Source of the DNA: Shinella pollutisoli
GTDB taxonomy: Bacteria; Pseudomonadota; Alphaproteobacteria; Rhizobiales; Rhizobiaceae
Length of the DNA stretch: 64,000 bases
Direction: 5' to 3'
Assembly (NCBI RefSeq): GCF_024609765.1
Contig: NZ_JANFDG010000008.1
Location: forward strand, 1 to 64,000
In this document: piece by piece, positions 34,801-43,331 of the stretch
Layout of the letters: every line of letters starts with the position of its first letter
Numbering within the stretch: the first letter of the stretch is position 1
Notes under the pieces: generated by a model
The model's input: the letters and a program-made list of their open reading frames with translations, nothing else
The model's database searches: none
What the model was told of the DNA's origin: nothing
Program-made: the position numbers and the translations under genes

Positions 34801-35142
34801 CTGCACCTCGTCGATGGCGACGAAGGAGGCGCGCGTCTCGCGCGGCATCGCCTCGACGGTGCAGACCGAGTAGCGCGCCATCGCCGGCGTGATCTTCTCC
34901 TCGCCGGTGACGAGCGCCACGTTGTGGTGGCCGACCCTTTCCACCAGGCGCGTGTAGACCTCGCGCGCCAACAGCCTCAGCGGCAGGCCGATCACGCCTG
35001 TCTCGTGGGCCACCATGCGTTCGATTGCGTAGTGGGTCTTGCCCGTGTTGGTCGGGCCGAGCACCGCGGTGACGCCGCGGCCGCTCAGGATCATGGGTGC
35101 TTGCGACAAGACATGCCCCGGCAGGTTTCCATTCCGGCCCAC
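31891..35142 (-). CDS. Suv3-like DExH RNA helicase with long Ala/Glu-rich and Gln-Gly tail
   Basis: An 1083-residue helicase. The first 450 residues carry Walker A GPTNTGKTH, the DExH-equivalent AIDEVQLAGD, motif III GAATMKP and motif VI QIAGRAGRH, closest to the mitochondrial Suv3 family. A helical C-terminal domain follows. Residues about 860-970 are low-complexity (AEAPAAEETVAGETPAAAAA type), then a basic Arg/Gly/Gln region with eight QG repeats. The conserved end is SPFAKLAALKEQLKK. The Arg/Gly tail suggests RNA binding (inference). The GTG start at 35142 gives 16 residues before MILSGRG; ATG at 35094 is an alternative. Confidence 0.88.
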   Translation of the reverse strand: MGRNGNLPGHVLSQAPMILSGRGVTAVLGPTNTGKTHYAIERMVAHETGVIGLPLRLLAREVYTRLVERVGHHNVALVTGEEKITPAMARYSVCTVEAMPRETRASFVAIDEVQLAGDLERGHIFTDRVLHLRGRDETLLLGAATMKPILEQLLPGISVVERPRLSQLFYAGSKKITRLPQRTAIVAFSADEVYAIAELIRRQRGGAAVVLGALSPRTRNAQVALYQEGDVEYLVATDAIGMGLNLDVDHVAFAQDRKFDGYQFRNLNPAELAQIAGRAGRHMRDGTFGVTGRVDPFDEELVKRIETHQFDPVRVLQWRTVRFDFSSLAGLRYSLDAAPPVGGLTRALPAVDQQALDHLSRYPDIRDLATSPERVEKLWEACALPDYRRITPAQHADLISTLYADLVTRGTVNEDFLADQVRRADRTDGEIDTLSARIAQIRTWTYVSNRPGWLADPTHWQEKTREIEDRLSDALHERLTKRFVDRRTSVLMKRLRENAMLEAEISVNGDVFVEGHHVGQLAGFRFTLASGAEGPDAKAVQAAAQKALALEFEARAARLHAAGNADLALGSDGTVRWLGDPVARLAASDHVMRPRVILLADEQLTGNARDHVAARIERFVNHHVATVLKPLDDLSRAEDLQGLAKGLAFQLVENLGVLFRRDVADDVKALDQEARASIRKHGIRFGAYHIFMPALLKPAPAELITLLWALKNDGLDKPGYGDLIPVLAAGRTSVVTDPGFERTFYKLAGFRFLGKRAVRIDILERLADLIRPLLQWKPGTPRPDGAYDGRRFMTTTAMLSILGATPDDMEEILKGLGYRADSLKAEEVQAFLAAQAPAEPTAEAAPAETADEHDADAAEPEGEAPAAAGAEEVSAPAAEEVPAAGDAPAVAAEEAAAGETPAPAAAEAPAAEETVAGETPAAAAAEAPAAEDAVAAEAPAAEEAAAEGESVEVKPVLLWRPGSRHDNQRQGHRHGEREGRGERRGERNRGPQGDRREGRGSRPDQGQGQGQGQGQGQGQGRGRDGKPQGGNRPERGDRQDRHDRHGKPQQPAKFEARPPRKEKPIDPDSPFAKLAALKEQLKK
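32083..32130 (-). repeat. Hexamer microsatellite coding eight Gln-Gly repeats
   Basis: Eight imperfect CAGGGC-type hexamers, all in frame, encode (QG)8 in the helicase tail. A change by whole units would keep the frame, so length variation between strains would be tolerated. Confidence 0.85.
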
Positions 35143-35197
35143 AGATGCCCATCGGGGCGGGCAAAGACAAGGGGGCGGGGCGAAAGCGCCCGCGATT

Positions 35198-35521
35198 CTA
35201 CAGGCAGCTGACCGGCCCGGCCGCCGTGTAGGCAGCGTAGGAACAGGCGAAGAGGCCCGCCATGACGATCACCCCGTGCCACGCGAGGAGGATGGCGGGA
35301 CGGCCGCGCAGCGACGGACAGAAGAAGGACATCAGCACGGCGACGGGGCTGACGACCGCGATCGCGACGAGCAGGATCTGCGCGGGCGGGATGTAGATCG
35401 GGATGAGGTGCCAGCAATTCGCGAACCTGTAGGGTCCCGCCGTCGAATAGGCGGCGACGGCGAGCGCCGCCCAGACGAGGACGTGGAGGGACAGCAGCGG
35501 CCATTTCCAGAACCGTTTCAC
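35198..35521 (-). CDS. Small multipass membrane protein of unknown function
   Basis: A 107-residue protein with three hydrophobic helices (about residues 8-26, 40-62 and 75-97) and four scattered cysteines. The start is GTG at 35521 with GGGGAGGG 7 bases upstream; an ATG in another frame 6 bases before it opens only a shadow frame. No family is recognised. It lies between thpR and the helicase on the same strand. Confidence 0.65.
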   Translation of the reverse strand: MKRFWKWPLLSLHVLVWAALAVAAYSTAGPYRFANCWHLIPIYIPPAQILLVAIAVVSPVAVLMSFFCPSLRGRPAILLAWHGVIVMAGLFACSYAAYTAAGPVSCL

Positions 35522-35609
35522 GGGGCATCCCTCCCCGCCGACCGCACCCCGCACGGCAGGGGAGAACGCGCGGCGGGCCGGGGACCTGCCTCGAACGGGC
35601 GGGACCGCC

Positions 35610-36191
35610 TCAAAGCGGATGGTCGTGCAGTGCCGCACCCTCGCGGCCGGGCGCGGCCTCGTAGAGCGGGAACACCTCCTCCGTGATGTAGGGCCCGCCG
35701 CCGACCGATTCCTTCGAGGACATCAGCACGAAGCGGTTCACGGTGAAGGGCGCGGTGTGGAAGTTGCCGCGGCCGGAGAGATAGTGGGCGACGTCCTCGG
35801 TGCGGGCGTTGCGCAGCCGGGCGAGCGTCACGTGCGGGGTGAACTTGCGCGGATCGGCGGGCAGGCCGAGGCGCTGACAGATGCGCTCGATCTCCGCCTG
35901 CAGCGCATACATCTCCGGCGCGGGCGTGACGCCGGCGAAGACCGAATGCGGCTTCTTCGAGCCGAAGGAGCCCATGCCGGAAAGCGCGAGCTGGAATTCC
36001 GGCCGCTCGATGCGGTCGAGCCGGTCGACCACCTCGTCGGCGGTGCGCCCGTCGATGTCGCCGATGAAGCGCAGGGTTATGTGGAAGTTCTCGACATCGA
36101 TCCAGCGGGCTCCGGGCAGGCCCCCTCTCAGGAGCGAGAGGCTGAGGGCCGCGCTCTGCGGCACTTCGAGGGCGACGAACAGTCTCGGCAT
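35610..36191 (-). CDS. thpR: RNA 2',3'-cyclic phosphodiesterase (2H family)
   Basis: A 193-residue 2H phosphoesterase. The two catalytic motifs are FHITLRFIG (about residues 39-47) and PHVTLARLRN (about 128-137), both matching HxTx. It opens MPRLFVALEVPQ, as LigT/ThpR proteins do. It hydrolyses 2',3'-cyclic RNA ends to 2'-phosphate and has reversible 2'-5' ligase activity in vitro in related proteins. Confidence 0.93.
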   Translation of the reverse strand: MPRLFVALEVPQSAALSLSLLRGGLPGARWIDVENFHITLRFIGDIDGRTADEVVDRLDRIERPEFQLALSGMGSFGSKKPHSVFAGVTPAPEMYALQAEIERICQRLGLPADPRKFTPHVTLARLRNARTEDVAHYLSGRGNFHTAPFTVNRFVLMSSKESVGGGPYITEEVFPLYEAAPGREGAALHDHPL

Positions 36192-36275
36192 GGCGAGTTC
36201 CCCCTGTGGCTATGGCTGCAGCGAATCACGCATCGCCCTTCGGCGCAACCCCTATTTCGCACCCGCGAAAATTGT

Positions 36276-36920
36276 TCACGGGGTATCTTCGAGCGACGCC
36301 AGGAACGCCTCGACGGCAGGCAGCATGGCGCGCACCATGACGGCCACGCCCTCGGCGTTCGGATGCATGCCGTCCTCCAGCTGCAGCTCCGCCTTCGTCA
36401 CCACGCCGTCCAGGAAGAAGGGATAGAGCGCGGCGCCGTGCTTGCCGGCGAGCCGCGCATAGATGCCGTTGAAGCGCTCGGCATAGTCCGGCCCCATGTT
36501 GGGCGGCGCCAGCATGCCGACGAGGAGGACGGCGATGCCGCGCTCCTTCAGCCGCGCCAGCATGGCGTCGAGGTTCTTCTCCGTCTCCGCCGGCGGGATG
36601 CCGCGCAGCGCGTCGTTGGCGCCGAGCTCGAGGATGACGCCCTGCGTGCCGTCCGGGATCGACCAGTCGAGCCGGGCGAGCCCGCCCGAGGTCGTGTCGC
36701 CCGACACGCCGGCATTGGCGATCTCCACGTCGTGGCCCTTCTCGCGCAGGGCCGCCTCCAGCCGCACCGGGAAGGCGTCGTTCGCCGGCAGCTGGTAGCC
36801 CGCCATCAGGCTGTCGCCGAAGCCGACGAGGCGCACGGGCGCCGCGCGCGCGGCACCCGCGGATAACAAAGCTGTGATCGCAAGGGCGGCGAAAAATCCG
36901 ACGGCGGCTTTAAACGGCAT
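36276..36920 (-). CDS. tesA: Arylesterase/lysophospholipase, TesA-like GDSL hydrolase
   Basis: A 214-residue periplasmic SGNH hydrolase. The signal peptide [20 protein letters not shown] ends near ARA. Catalytic blocks are [13 protein letters not shown] (Ser), [16 protein letters not shown] (Gly), [10 protein letters not shown] (Asn) and [15 protein letters not shown] (Asp and His). It is divergent from the ABC exporter genes, with 58 bases between the starts. In many proteobacteria tesA and the ybbA-ybbP exporter are neighbours, as here. Confidence 0.92.
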   Translation of the reverse strand: MPFKAAVGFFAALAITALLSAGAARAAPVRLVGFGDSLMAGYQLPANDAFPVRLEAALREKGHDVEIANAGVSGDTTSGGLARLDWSIPDGTQGVILELGANDALRGIPPAETEKNLDAMLARLKERGIAVLLVGMLAPPNMGPDYAERFNGIYARLAGKHGAALYPFFLDGVVTKAELQLEDGMHPNAEGVAVMVRAMLPAVEAFLASLEDTP

Positions 36921-36978
36921 GTGGCTGATCCTAGATTGCGGGCGTTCCAGTCTTCCGTGATATATAGGGCAGAATTCC

Positions 36979-37686
36979 TTGGCCAAAACCCTCATCGACC
37001 TCACCGACGCCGACCTGACGCTGGGCCGCGCCGCCGCGGCCGTGCATGTGCTGAAGGGCGTCTCGCTGTCGATTTCCGCCGGCGAATCGGTCGGCATCGT
37101 CGGCCCCTCCGGCTCGGGCAAGTCGACGCTGCTCATGGTGCTCGCGGGCCTGGAACGGCTGGACGGCGGCAGGATCGTCATCGACGGGGTCGACCTCACG
37201 CATCTCGACGAGGACCGGGTCGCCGATTTCCGCGGCCGCAACATCGGCATCGTCTTCCAGTCCTTCCACCTCATCCCCAACATGACGGCGCTGGAGAACG
37301 TCGCCGTGCCGCTGGAGCTCGCCAACGTGCGCGGCGCCTTCGACATCGCCAGGCGGGAGCTCGAGGCCGTCGGCCTCGGCGAGCGGCTGACCCACTATCC
37401 CGGCCAGCTTTCCGGCGGCGAGCAGCAGCGCGTGGCGATCGCCCGGGCGCTCGCGCCCTCGCCGAAACTGCTGATCGCCGACGAGCCGACCGGCAACCTC
37501 GACACCGAGACCGGCCGGCAGATCGCCGACCTCCTCTTCTCCAAGCAGGCCGAGCGCGGCATGACGCTGGTGCTCGTCACCCACGACCCGGCGCTCGCCG
37601 CCCGCTGCGGCCGGGAGCTGCGCATGCGCTCCGGCGAGATCGCCGGCGACGCCGCGCCCGCCGCCGCCGAGGCGGTGCCGGCATGA
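36979..37686 (+). CDS. ybbA: ABC transporter ATP-binding protein, YbbA type
   Basis: A 235-residue ABC ATPase of the MacB/LolD class: Walker [11 protein letters not shown]-loop [17 protein letters not shown] (LolD-like), signature LSGGEQQR, Walker [13 protein letters not shown] and LVTHDP. The start is TTG at 36979, supported by homologues beginning MAK; the ribosome-binding site is weak (AGGGCAG). The stop overlaps the permease start as ATGA. Confidence 0.92.
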   Translation: MAKTLIDLTDADLTLGRAAAAVHVLKGVSLSISAGESVGIVGPSGSGKSTLLMVLAGLERLDGGRIVIDGVDLTHLDEDRVADFRGRNIGIVFQSFHLIPNMTALENVAVPLELANVRGAFDIARRELEAVGLGERLTHYPGQLSGGEQQRVAIARALAPSPKLLIADEPTGNLDTETGRQIADLLFSKQAERGMTLVLVTHDPALAARCGRELRMRSGEIAGDAAPAAAEAVPA

Positions 37687-40223
37687 GCCTTCGCCGCCTT
37701 CCGCTCGCCCTCCGCCTGGCGCTGCGCGAGATGCGCGGCGGGCTCAGGGGCTTCTACATCTTCCTCGCCTGCATCGCGCTCGGCACCGGGGCGATCGCCG
37801 CCGTCAACTCGGTCTCCAGCGCCGTCACCCGCGCCATCGCCACGCAGGGCCAGGCGCTGCTTGCCGCCGACGTGCGCTTCGAGCTCAACAACCGCGCCGC
37901 GACGGCGGACGAGAAGGCCTGGCTCGACGGCCTCGGCACCGTCGCCGTCTCCACCCGCCTGCGCTCGATGGCCCGCCTGCCGGACGGCTCCGACCAGACG
38001 CTGGTCGAGCTGAAGGCCGTCGACGGCCTCTACCCGCTCTACGGCGCGCTCGAGACCGAGCCGCAGCGGCCCGCGGCCGAGCTGCTTGCCGAGGACGGCA
38101 GCGTCCACGGCGCCATCGTCGCGCCGCTGCTCCTCGACCGGCTCGGCGTCTCCGTCGGCGACGAGGTGCTGATCGGCACCGCGCGGCTGAGGATCGCGGC
38201 GATGCTGACGCGCGAGCCGGACGCCGTCTCGGAAGGCTTCGGCTTCGCCCCGCGCCTCCTCGTCTCGGAGGCGGCACTCGCCGCAAGCGGCCTCGTGCAG
38301 ACCGGAAGCCTCGTCGAGCACGCCTACAAGATCCGCCTCGCCGATCCCGACGCCGTGCTGCCGGCGATCCGCGAGCGCGCCAACGAGGCCTTCCCCGCCG
38401 CCGGCTGGTCGGTGCGCACCTCCGGCAACGCCGCCCCCGCCCTCACCAGCAACATCACCCGCTTCTCGCAGTTCCTGACGCTCGTCGGCCTCACCGCGCT
38501 GATCGTCGGCGGCGTCGGCGTGGCCAACGCCGTGCGCGCCTATCTCGACGGCAAGCGGCCGGTGATCGCCACATTCAAGTGCCTCGGCGCGCCGGCCTTC
38601 CTGGTGACGGCGATCTATCTCGCGCAGATCGTGCTGATCGCCGCCGTCGGCATCGCGATCGGCCTCGTCCTTGGCGCGCTGACGCCGATGGTCGCCATGC
38701 GCTTCCTCGCCGAATTCCTGCCGGTGCCCGCCGAGGCGGCGATCTACCCGTCGGCGCTGCTGCTCGCCGCCGTCTTCGGCATCCTGACGGCGCTCGCCTT
38801 CGCCGTGCTGCCGCTCGGCCGCGCCCGCGAGGTGCCGGCGACCGCGCTCTTCCGCGAGCAGGGCTTCGAGCCCTCCGGCCTGCCCGGCTGGCCCTATCTC
38901 CTCGGCGCGGCCGTCTTCCTGGCGGCGCTCGCGGGGCTGGCGATCCTGACGGCCTACGACCGCTTCATCGCCGTCACCTTCCTCGCCGCGATCGCCTTCG
39001 CCTTCGTCGTGCTGCGCCTCGTCGCCTGGGGCGTGACGGCGCTCGCCCGCAGGAGCCCGCGCGTCAACTCGCCGGCGCTGAGGCTCGCCATCGGCAACAT
39101 CCACCGGCCGGGCGCGCTCACCTCCTCCGTCGTGCTGTCGCTCGGCCTCGGTCTCGCGCTCCTCGTCACGCTGGCGCTGATCGACGGCAACCTGCGCCGC
39201 GAGCTCACCGGCAACCTGCCGGAGCGCGCGCCGAACTTCTTCTTCGTCGACGTGCAGGGCGCCGACCTCGACGGCTTCCGCGACGTCCTGAAGGCGAACA
39301 TGCCGGACGGCAAGATCGTCGAGGTGCCGATGCTGCGCGGGCGAATCACCGCCTTCAACGGCGAGGACGTGACGGCGCGCAACGTGCCGCCGAAGGGCCA
39401 ATGGGTGCTGCGCGGCGACCGCGGCATCACCTATGCCAGGCGCGTGCCGGAGAATTCCACGCTGTCGGCGGGAAGCTGGTGGCCGGAGGACTACGACGGC
39501 GAGCCGCTCGTCTCCTTCTCCGCGGAGGAGGCGGGCGACCTCGGCCTGAAGCTCGGCGACACGGTGACCGTCAACGTGCTCGGCCGCAACATCACCGCGC
39601 GGATCGCCAATTTCCGCACGGTCGAGTGGGAATCGCTGTCGATCAACTTCGTCATGGTCTTCTCGCCCAACACGTTTGCCGGCGCGCCGCATGCGTGGCT
39701 GGCGACGATGATCGATCCCTCCGCGACGCCTGAGCAGGAGGCGGCGACGCTGAAGGCCGTCACCAACGCCTATCCGACGATCACCAGCGTGCGGGTCAAG
39801 GACGCGCTCGACGTCGTCAACGAGCTGGTCGGCCAGCTCGCGGTCGCCATCCGCGCGGCCGCGGCCGTCGCGCTGGTCGCCTCCGTGCTGGTGCTCGCCG
39901 GCGCGCTCGCGGCCGGCAACCGGGCCCGCGTGCACGACGCCGTCGTGCTGAAGACGCTGGGGGCGACGCGGCGCACGCTGATCACCGCCTTCAGCTACGA
40001 ATACATGATGCTGGGGCTCGCCACCGCCGTCTTCGCGCTGTTCTCCGGGGGCGTGGCGGCCTGGTACGTGGTCGCCCGCATCATGAACCTGCCGTCGGCC
40101 TTCCTGCCGGACGTGGCGGCGCTGACGGTCGTGACCGCGCTGGTCGTGACGGTCGGCATCGGCCTTGCCGGCACGTGGCGCATCCTCGGGCAGAAGGCGG
40201 CGCCCGTGCTCAAGGAATTGTGA
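37683..40223 (+). CDS. ybbP: ABC exporter permease, YbbP/FtsX-like
   Basis: An 846-residue permease with an N-terminal helix, a large periplasmic domain, and two FtsX-type blocks of transmembrane helices (about 260-480 and 730-840; for example ALRLAIGNIHRPGALTSSVV links them). It forms an exporter with YbbA. The substrate is unsettled. Adjacency to tesA suggests lipid or envelope-related export (inference). The start overlaps ybbA by 4 bases. Confidence 0.92.
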   Translation: MSLRRLPLALRLALREMRGGLRGFYIFLACIALGTGAIAAVNSVSSAVTRAIATQGQALLAADVRFELNNRAATADEKAWLDGLGTVAVSTRLRSMARLPDGSDQTLVELKAVDGLYPLYGALETEPQRPAAELLAEDGSVHGAIVAPLLLDRLGVSVGDEVLIGTARLRIAAMLTREPDAVSEGFGFAPRLLVSEAALAASGLVQTGSLVEHAYKIRLADPDAVLPAIRERANEAFPAAGWSVRTSGNAAPALTSNITRFSQFLTLVGLTALIVGGVGVANAVRAYLDGKRPVIATFKCLGAPAFLVTAIYLAQIVLIAAVGIAIGLVLGALTPMVAMRFLAEFLPVPAEAAIYPSALLLAAVFGILTALAFAVLPLGRAREVPATALFREQGFEPSGLPGWPYLLGAAVFLAALAGLAILTAYDRFIAVTFLAAIAFAFVVLRLVAWGVTALARRSPRVNSPALRLAIGNIHRPGALTSSVVLSLGLGLALLVTLALIDGNLRRELTGNLPERAPNFFFVDVQGADLDGFRDVLKANMPDGKIVEVPMLRGRITAFNGEDVTARNVPPKGQWVLRGDRGITYARRVPENSTLSAGSWWPEDYDGEPLVSFSAEEAGDLGLKLGDTVTVNVLGRNITARIANFRTVEWESLSINFVMVFSPNTFAGAPHAWLATMIDPSATPEQEAATLKAVTNAYPTITSVRVKDALDVVNELVGQLAVAIRAAAAVALVASVLVLAGALAAGNRARVHDAVVLKTLGATRRTLITAFSYEYMMLGLATAVFALFSGGVAAWYVVARIMNLPSAFLPDVAALTVVTALVVTVGIGLAGTWRILGQKAAPVLKEL

Positions 40224-40292
40224 TCGGTGCTTCAAGGCCTTGTGCGCGGCGCATTTCATCCTCATATTTGCGTCAGGCAAGCTGGAGCCCCG

Positions 40293-40335
40293 CAGCGGCG
40301 CCTGGGCCTCCCGCATGGTGCAGGCCCGACACCGT
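40293..40335 (+). ncRNA. Candidate ybhL leader RNA motif
   Basis: GGGCCT (40304-40309) pairs with AGGCCC (40322-40327) across CCCGCATGGTGC, and GGCGCC outside can extend the stem. It lies 30-70 bases before the BI-1 gene. A ybhL RNA motif has been described upstream of exactly this gene family in alphaproteobacteria. The match here is by position and hairpin, not by alignment. Confidence 0.55.
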
Positions 40336-40366
40336 AAAAGGACACGGGACTTTATGAGAGGAAAAC

Positions 40367-41110
40367 ATGGCTGAACTCCGCAACTACCAGACCCGAACGG
40401 CGCATGCCGGCACCCAGGCCGGCGCCGTCATCGACCAGGGCCTGCGCGCATACATGCTGCGGGTCTACAACCTCATGGCGCTGGGGCTGGGCATCACCGG
40501 CGTCGTCGCCTATTTCGCATCCGAGGCCGCCTTCTCCGGCGGCCAGCTGACCGCCTTCGGTCAGGCGATCTACGTGAGCCCGCTGAAGTGGGTGGTGATG
40601 CTGGCTCCGCTGGCGCTCGTCTTCTTCATGAGCTTCCGCATCCACACGATGAGCGTCGCCGCCGCGCAGACGACCTTCTGGGTCTATGCCGGCCTGATGG
40701 GCCTGTCGCTGTCGTCGATCTTCCTGATCTACACCGGCGCGAGCATCGCCCAGACCTTCTTCGTCTCGGCCGCCGCCTTCGGCGCGCTGTCGCTCTACGG
40801 CTACACGACGAAGCGGGATCTCTCCGCGATGGGCTCGTTCATGGTGATGGGCCTGTTCGGCCTGATCATCGCCTCGCTGGTCAACCTGTTCCTGCAGTCC
40901 TCCGCGCTCGACTTCGCGATCTCCGCGATCGGCGTGCTGGTCTTCGCCGGCCTGACCGCCTGGGACACCCAGAAGATCAAGGAAATGTACTTCGAGGCCG
41001 ATGACGACGTCGTGGCCGGCCGCAAGGCCATCATGGGCGCGCTGACGCTCTACCTCGACTTCATCAACCTGTTCCTGTTCCTGCTGCGCTTCCTCGGCAA
41101 CCGCGAGTAA
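40367..41110 (+). CDS. ybhL: Bax inhibitor-1/YccA family membrane protein
   Basis: A 247-residue protein with seven transmembrane helices: LRVYNLMALGLGITGVVAYF, then MLAPLALVFFMSFRI and the family stretch LYGYTTKRDLSAMGSFMVMG. The last helices hold FAGLTAWDTQKIKEMY and TLYLDFINLFLFLLR. BI-1 proteins are proton-sensitive calcium-leak channels in the characterised bacterial member YetJ. A candidate leader RNA precedes it and a strong terminator follows it, so it is probably a single-gene unit. Confidence 0.93.
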   Translation: MAELRNYQTRTAHAGTQAGAVIDQGLRAYMLRVYNLMALGLGITGVVAYFASEAAFSGGQLTAFGQAIYVSPLKWVVMLAPLALVFFMSFRIHTMSVAAAQTTFWVYAGLMGLSLSSIFLIYTGASIAQTFFVSAAAFGALSLYGYTTKRDLSAMGSFMVMGLFGLIIASLVNLFLQSSALDFAISAIGVLVFAGLTAWDTQKIKEMYFEADDDVVAGRKAIMGALTLYLDFINLFLFLLRFLGNRE

Positions 41111-41137
41111 GCCGGCCGGCAACGGACGGAACGACGG

Positions 41138-41165
41138 ACCCCGCCGGAGACGGCGGGGTTTTTCG
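41138..41165 (+). terminator. Intrinsic terminator after ybhL
   Basis: ACCCCGCC and GGCGGGGT pair around GGAGAC, followed by TTTTT. It lies about 28 bases after the ybhL stop. Confidence 0.9.
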
Positions 41166-41225
41166 TTTGCGCGGCCCCGCCGGGCACGATTGACGTTTCT
41201 GCCGGTTTGTGCGCATTGTCGCCCG

Positions 41226-41237
41226 ATCATGCATGAT
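41226..41237. promoter_or_regulatory. Perfect 12-bp palindrome before the DeoR gene
   Basis: ATCATGCATGAT is a perfect palindrome ending 11 bases before the GTG start of the DeoR regulator, a good place for autoregulation. Binding is inference. Confidence 0.4.
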
Positions 41238-41248
41238 CTGGTGCAAAG

Positions 41249-42049
41249 GTGACGGGACAGGACCTTCTTCTCGGCGAACGGCAGGATCTCATCCGCCGGA
41301 GGCTCGACCTCTCGGGGCGGGTGATCGCGGCCGAGCTGGCGCAGGAGCTCGGCGTGTCGGAAGACACGATCCGCCGGGACCTGCGCGAGATGGCCGCCTC
41401 CGGCCTCTGCCGGCGCGTCTACGGCGGGGCGCTGCGCGTCTCGCCCGCCGCGGGCCCGATCACGGAGCGCATCGCGGCCGGCGGCGAGCGCAAGGCCGCG
41501 CTCGCCGAGGCCGCGGCCGCCCTCATCCCGCCGGGCTCGGCCGTCTTCCTCGACGCCGGCAGCACCAACCTCGCCATCGCCCGGGCCCTTTCGCCCGCAA
41601 GCGGCCTCACGGTCGCCACCAACGCGCCGGCGATCGCCGCCGCCCTCCTCGAGCGCGGCGTCGCGACGATCCAGATCGGCGGGCTGATCGACCCGCGCGC
41701 CGGCGGGGCGATCGGCGCCAGCGCCATGCGCGATGCCGAATGCTTCCGCCCCGACGTCCTCGTGCTCGGCGTCTGCGGCATCGACCGCGAGGCGGGCGTG
41801 ACCGCGGAAAGCTTCGAGGAGGCGGAATACAAGCGCTTCCTCGCCGCGAAGAGCCGCGCCCTGCTCGTCGCCGTGACCAACGAGAAGCTCTCCACCGCCG
41901 CCCCCTATTCGGTCGTGCCGCTCGCGCGCGTGGCGCACGCCGTGATCGAGGCGGACGCCGAGGAGGCCGAGGCGGCAGCGCTTGCCGCCGCCGGCATCGA
42001 GACCGTCCGCGCAAAACAGCCATCCGCACACAGAGACCTCCCGCGATGA
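41249..42049 (+). CDS. DeoR/GlpR family transcriptional regulator
   Basis: A 266-residue regulator. The N-terminal DeoR helix-turn-helix is [20 protein letters not shown] followed by [17 protein letters not shown]. The sugar-phosphate sensor domain (SorC/ISOCOT-like) includes [26 protein letters not shown] and [20 protein letters not shown]. The start is GTG at 41249. It overlaps the MFS permease gene as ATGA, so it probably controls that transporter in response to a sugar phosphate (inference). Confidence 0.88.
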   Translation: MTGQDLLLGERQDLIRRRLDLSGRVIAAELAQELGVSEDTIRRDLREMAASGLCRRVYGGALRVSPAAGPITERIAAGGERKAALAEAAAALIPPGSAVFLDAGSTNLAIARALSPASGLTVATNAPAIAAALLERGVATIQIGGLIDPRAGGAIGASAMRDAECFRPDVLVLGVCGIDREAGVTAESFEEAEYKRFLAAKSRALLVAVTNEKLSTAAPYSVVPLARVAHAVIEADAEEAEAAALAAAGIETVRAKQPSAHRDLPR

Positions 42050-43236
42050 CCCCCGAAACCACCGCCCCCGGCAAGCCGCTCACCGGCGCCCTCTTCCCTT
42101 CGACCCGGCTCGCCGTGTCCGGCCTGTTCCTGCTCAACGGCACCTTCGCCGGCGCCTGGGCGCCGAAGATCCCCGAATTCGCGAGCCGCCTCTCGCTCGG
42201 CGAATCGGCGCTCGGCCTGATGATCATGTGCTTCGGCATCGGCTCGCTGGTGCTGATGCCGATCGCCGGCGTGCTGATCGCCCGCTTCGGCACGACGCGC
42301 ACGGTCAAGGGCGCGACGATCCTGTTCCTGTCGACCATGCTGCTTCTCTCGCTCGCCCCGACGGTGCCGACCGGCGCGCTCGCCATCTTCTTCTTCGGCG
42401 GCCTGATGGGGGCGATGGACGTCGCCATGAACGGCAATGCCGTCGAGGTCGAGAAGACGATGCGCCGGGCGATCATGTCCTCCTGCCACGCCTTCTGGAG
42501 CCTCGGCGCCTTCATCGGCGCGGCGACCGGCGGCTTCCTGATCGAGGCCATCGGCGTCATCGGCCATGCGGCCCTGCTCACCGCGATCGGCTTCGCCGCG
42601 CTCGCCGTCATCTGGCCGGCGATCCTGCCGGACACGCCGCATCCGAGCGAGGAGCGCCAGAAGGCGCGCCTGCCGATGACGCCGCTGCCCTACCTGATGG
42701 GGCTGATGGCGCTGTTCTCGATGATCCCCGAGGGCGCGATCCTCGACTGGGGCGCGCTCTACCTGCGCGACGAGCTCGGCGCCTCGATCGCGCTCTCCGG
42801 CTTCGCCTTCGGCGCCTTCTCGCTCACCATGGCCGTGATGCGCTTTGCCGGCGACCACGTGCGCGACCGCTTCGGCGCGGTGAGGACCCTGCGCTTCTGC
42901 ACCGTCTTTGCGACCGTCGGCATGGTCGTCGCCGGCCTCGCGCCGAACGCCTGGGTCGCCATGGTCGGCTTCGCGCTCTGCGGCGTCGGCATCTCCAACA
43001 TGGTGCCGATCGCGTTTTCGGCGGCCGGCAACCTGCCGGGCTTCGCCCAGGGCGTGGCGCTCTCCGTCACCACCGTCATGGGCTATTCCGGCGCGCTCTT
43101 CGCCCCGTCGGTGATCGGCTTCATCGCCGAGCACACCGGCTTCGCCATCGTCTTCGCCCTGCTGCCGGTGCTCTTCGTCGTGGTGCTGCTGCTCTCGCAC
43201 CACGCCGTTCACGCGGACGTGCGCGGCGGGCATTGA
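42046..43236 (+). CDS. MFS transporter, YbjJ/FucP-like
   Basis: A 396-residue permease with 12 transmembrane helices. Typical points are [20 protein letters not shown] (MFS loop 2-3), [34 protein letters not shown] and [20 protein letters not shown]. The MNxxAVxVE and HxxWSLG motifs are those of the YbjJ/sugar-type group. The substrate is unknown. The gene is translationally coupled to the DeoR regulator upstream. Confidence 0.87.
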   Translation: MTPETTAPGKPLTGALFPSTRLAVSGLFLLNGTFAGAWAPKIPEFASRLSLGESALGLMIMCFGIGSLVLMPIAGVLIARFGTTRTVKGATILFLSTMLLLSLAPTVPTGALAIFFFGGLMGAMDVAMNGNAVEVEKTMRRAIMSSCHAFWSLGAFIGAATGGFLIEAIGVIGHAALLTAIGFAALAVIWPAILPDTPHPSEERQKARLPMTPLPYLMGLMALFSMIPEGAILDWGALYLRDELGASIALSGFAFGAFSLTMAVMRFAGDHVRDRFGAVRTLRFCTVFATVGMVVAGLAPNAWVAMVGFALCGVGISNMVPIAFSAAGNLPGFAQGVALSVTTVMGYSGALFAPSVIGFIAEHTGFAIVFALLPVLFVVVLLLSHHAVHADVRGGH

Positions 43237-43331
43237 GGCGGGGAGTTGACAAGCCCCCGTTCCTGATCCACCTGAGGGCAAAGGCCGCGCCCTGCAGGCC
43301 GCGGCCGCCGCTTTCAACGAAGAGGCCCCCG

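Noticed and set aside
31420-35211. 1263-codon plus-strand frame opposite the helicase
   Set aside because: It is antisense to a protein with intact helicase motifs and has the usual Arg/Val/Gly shadow composition.
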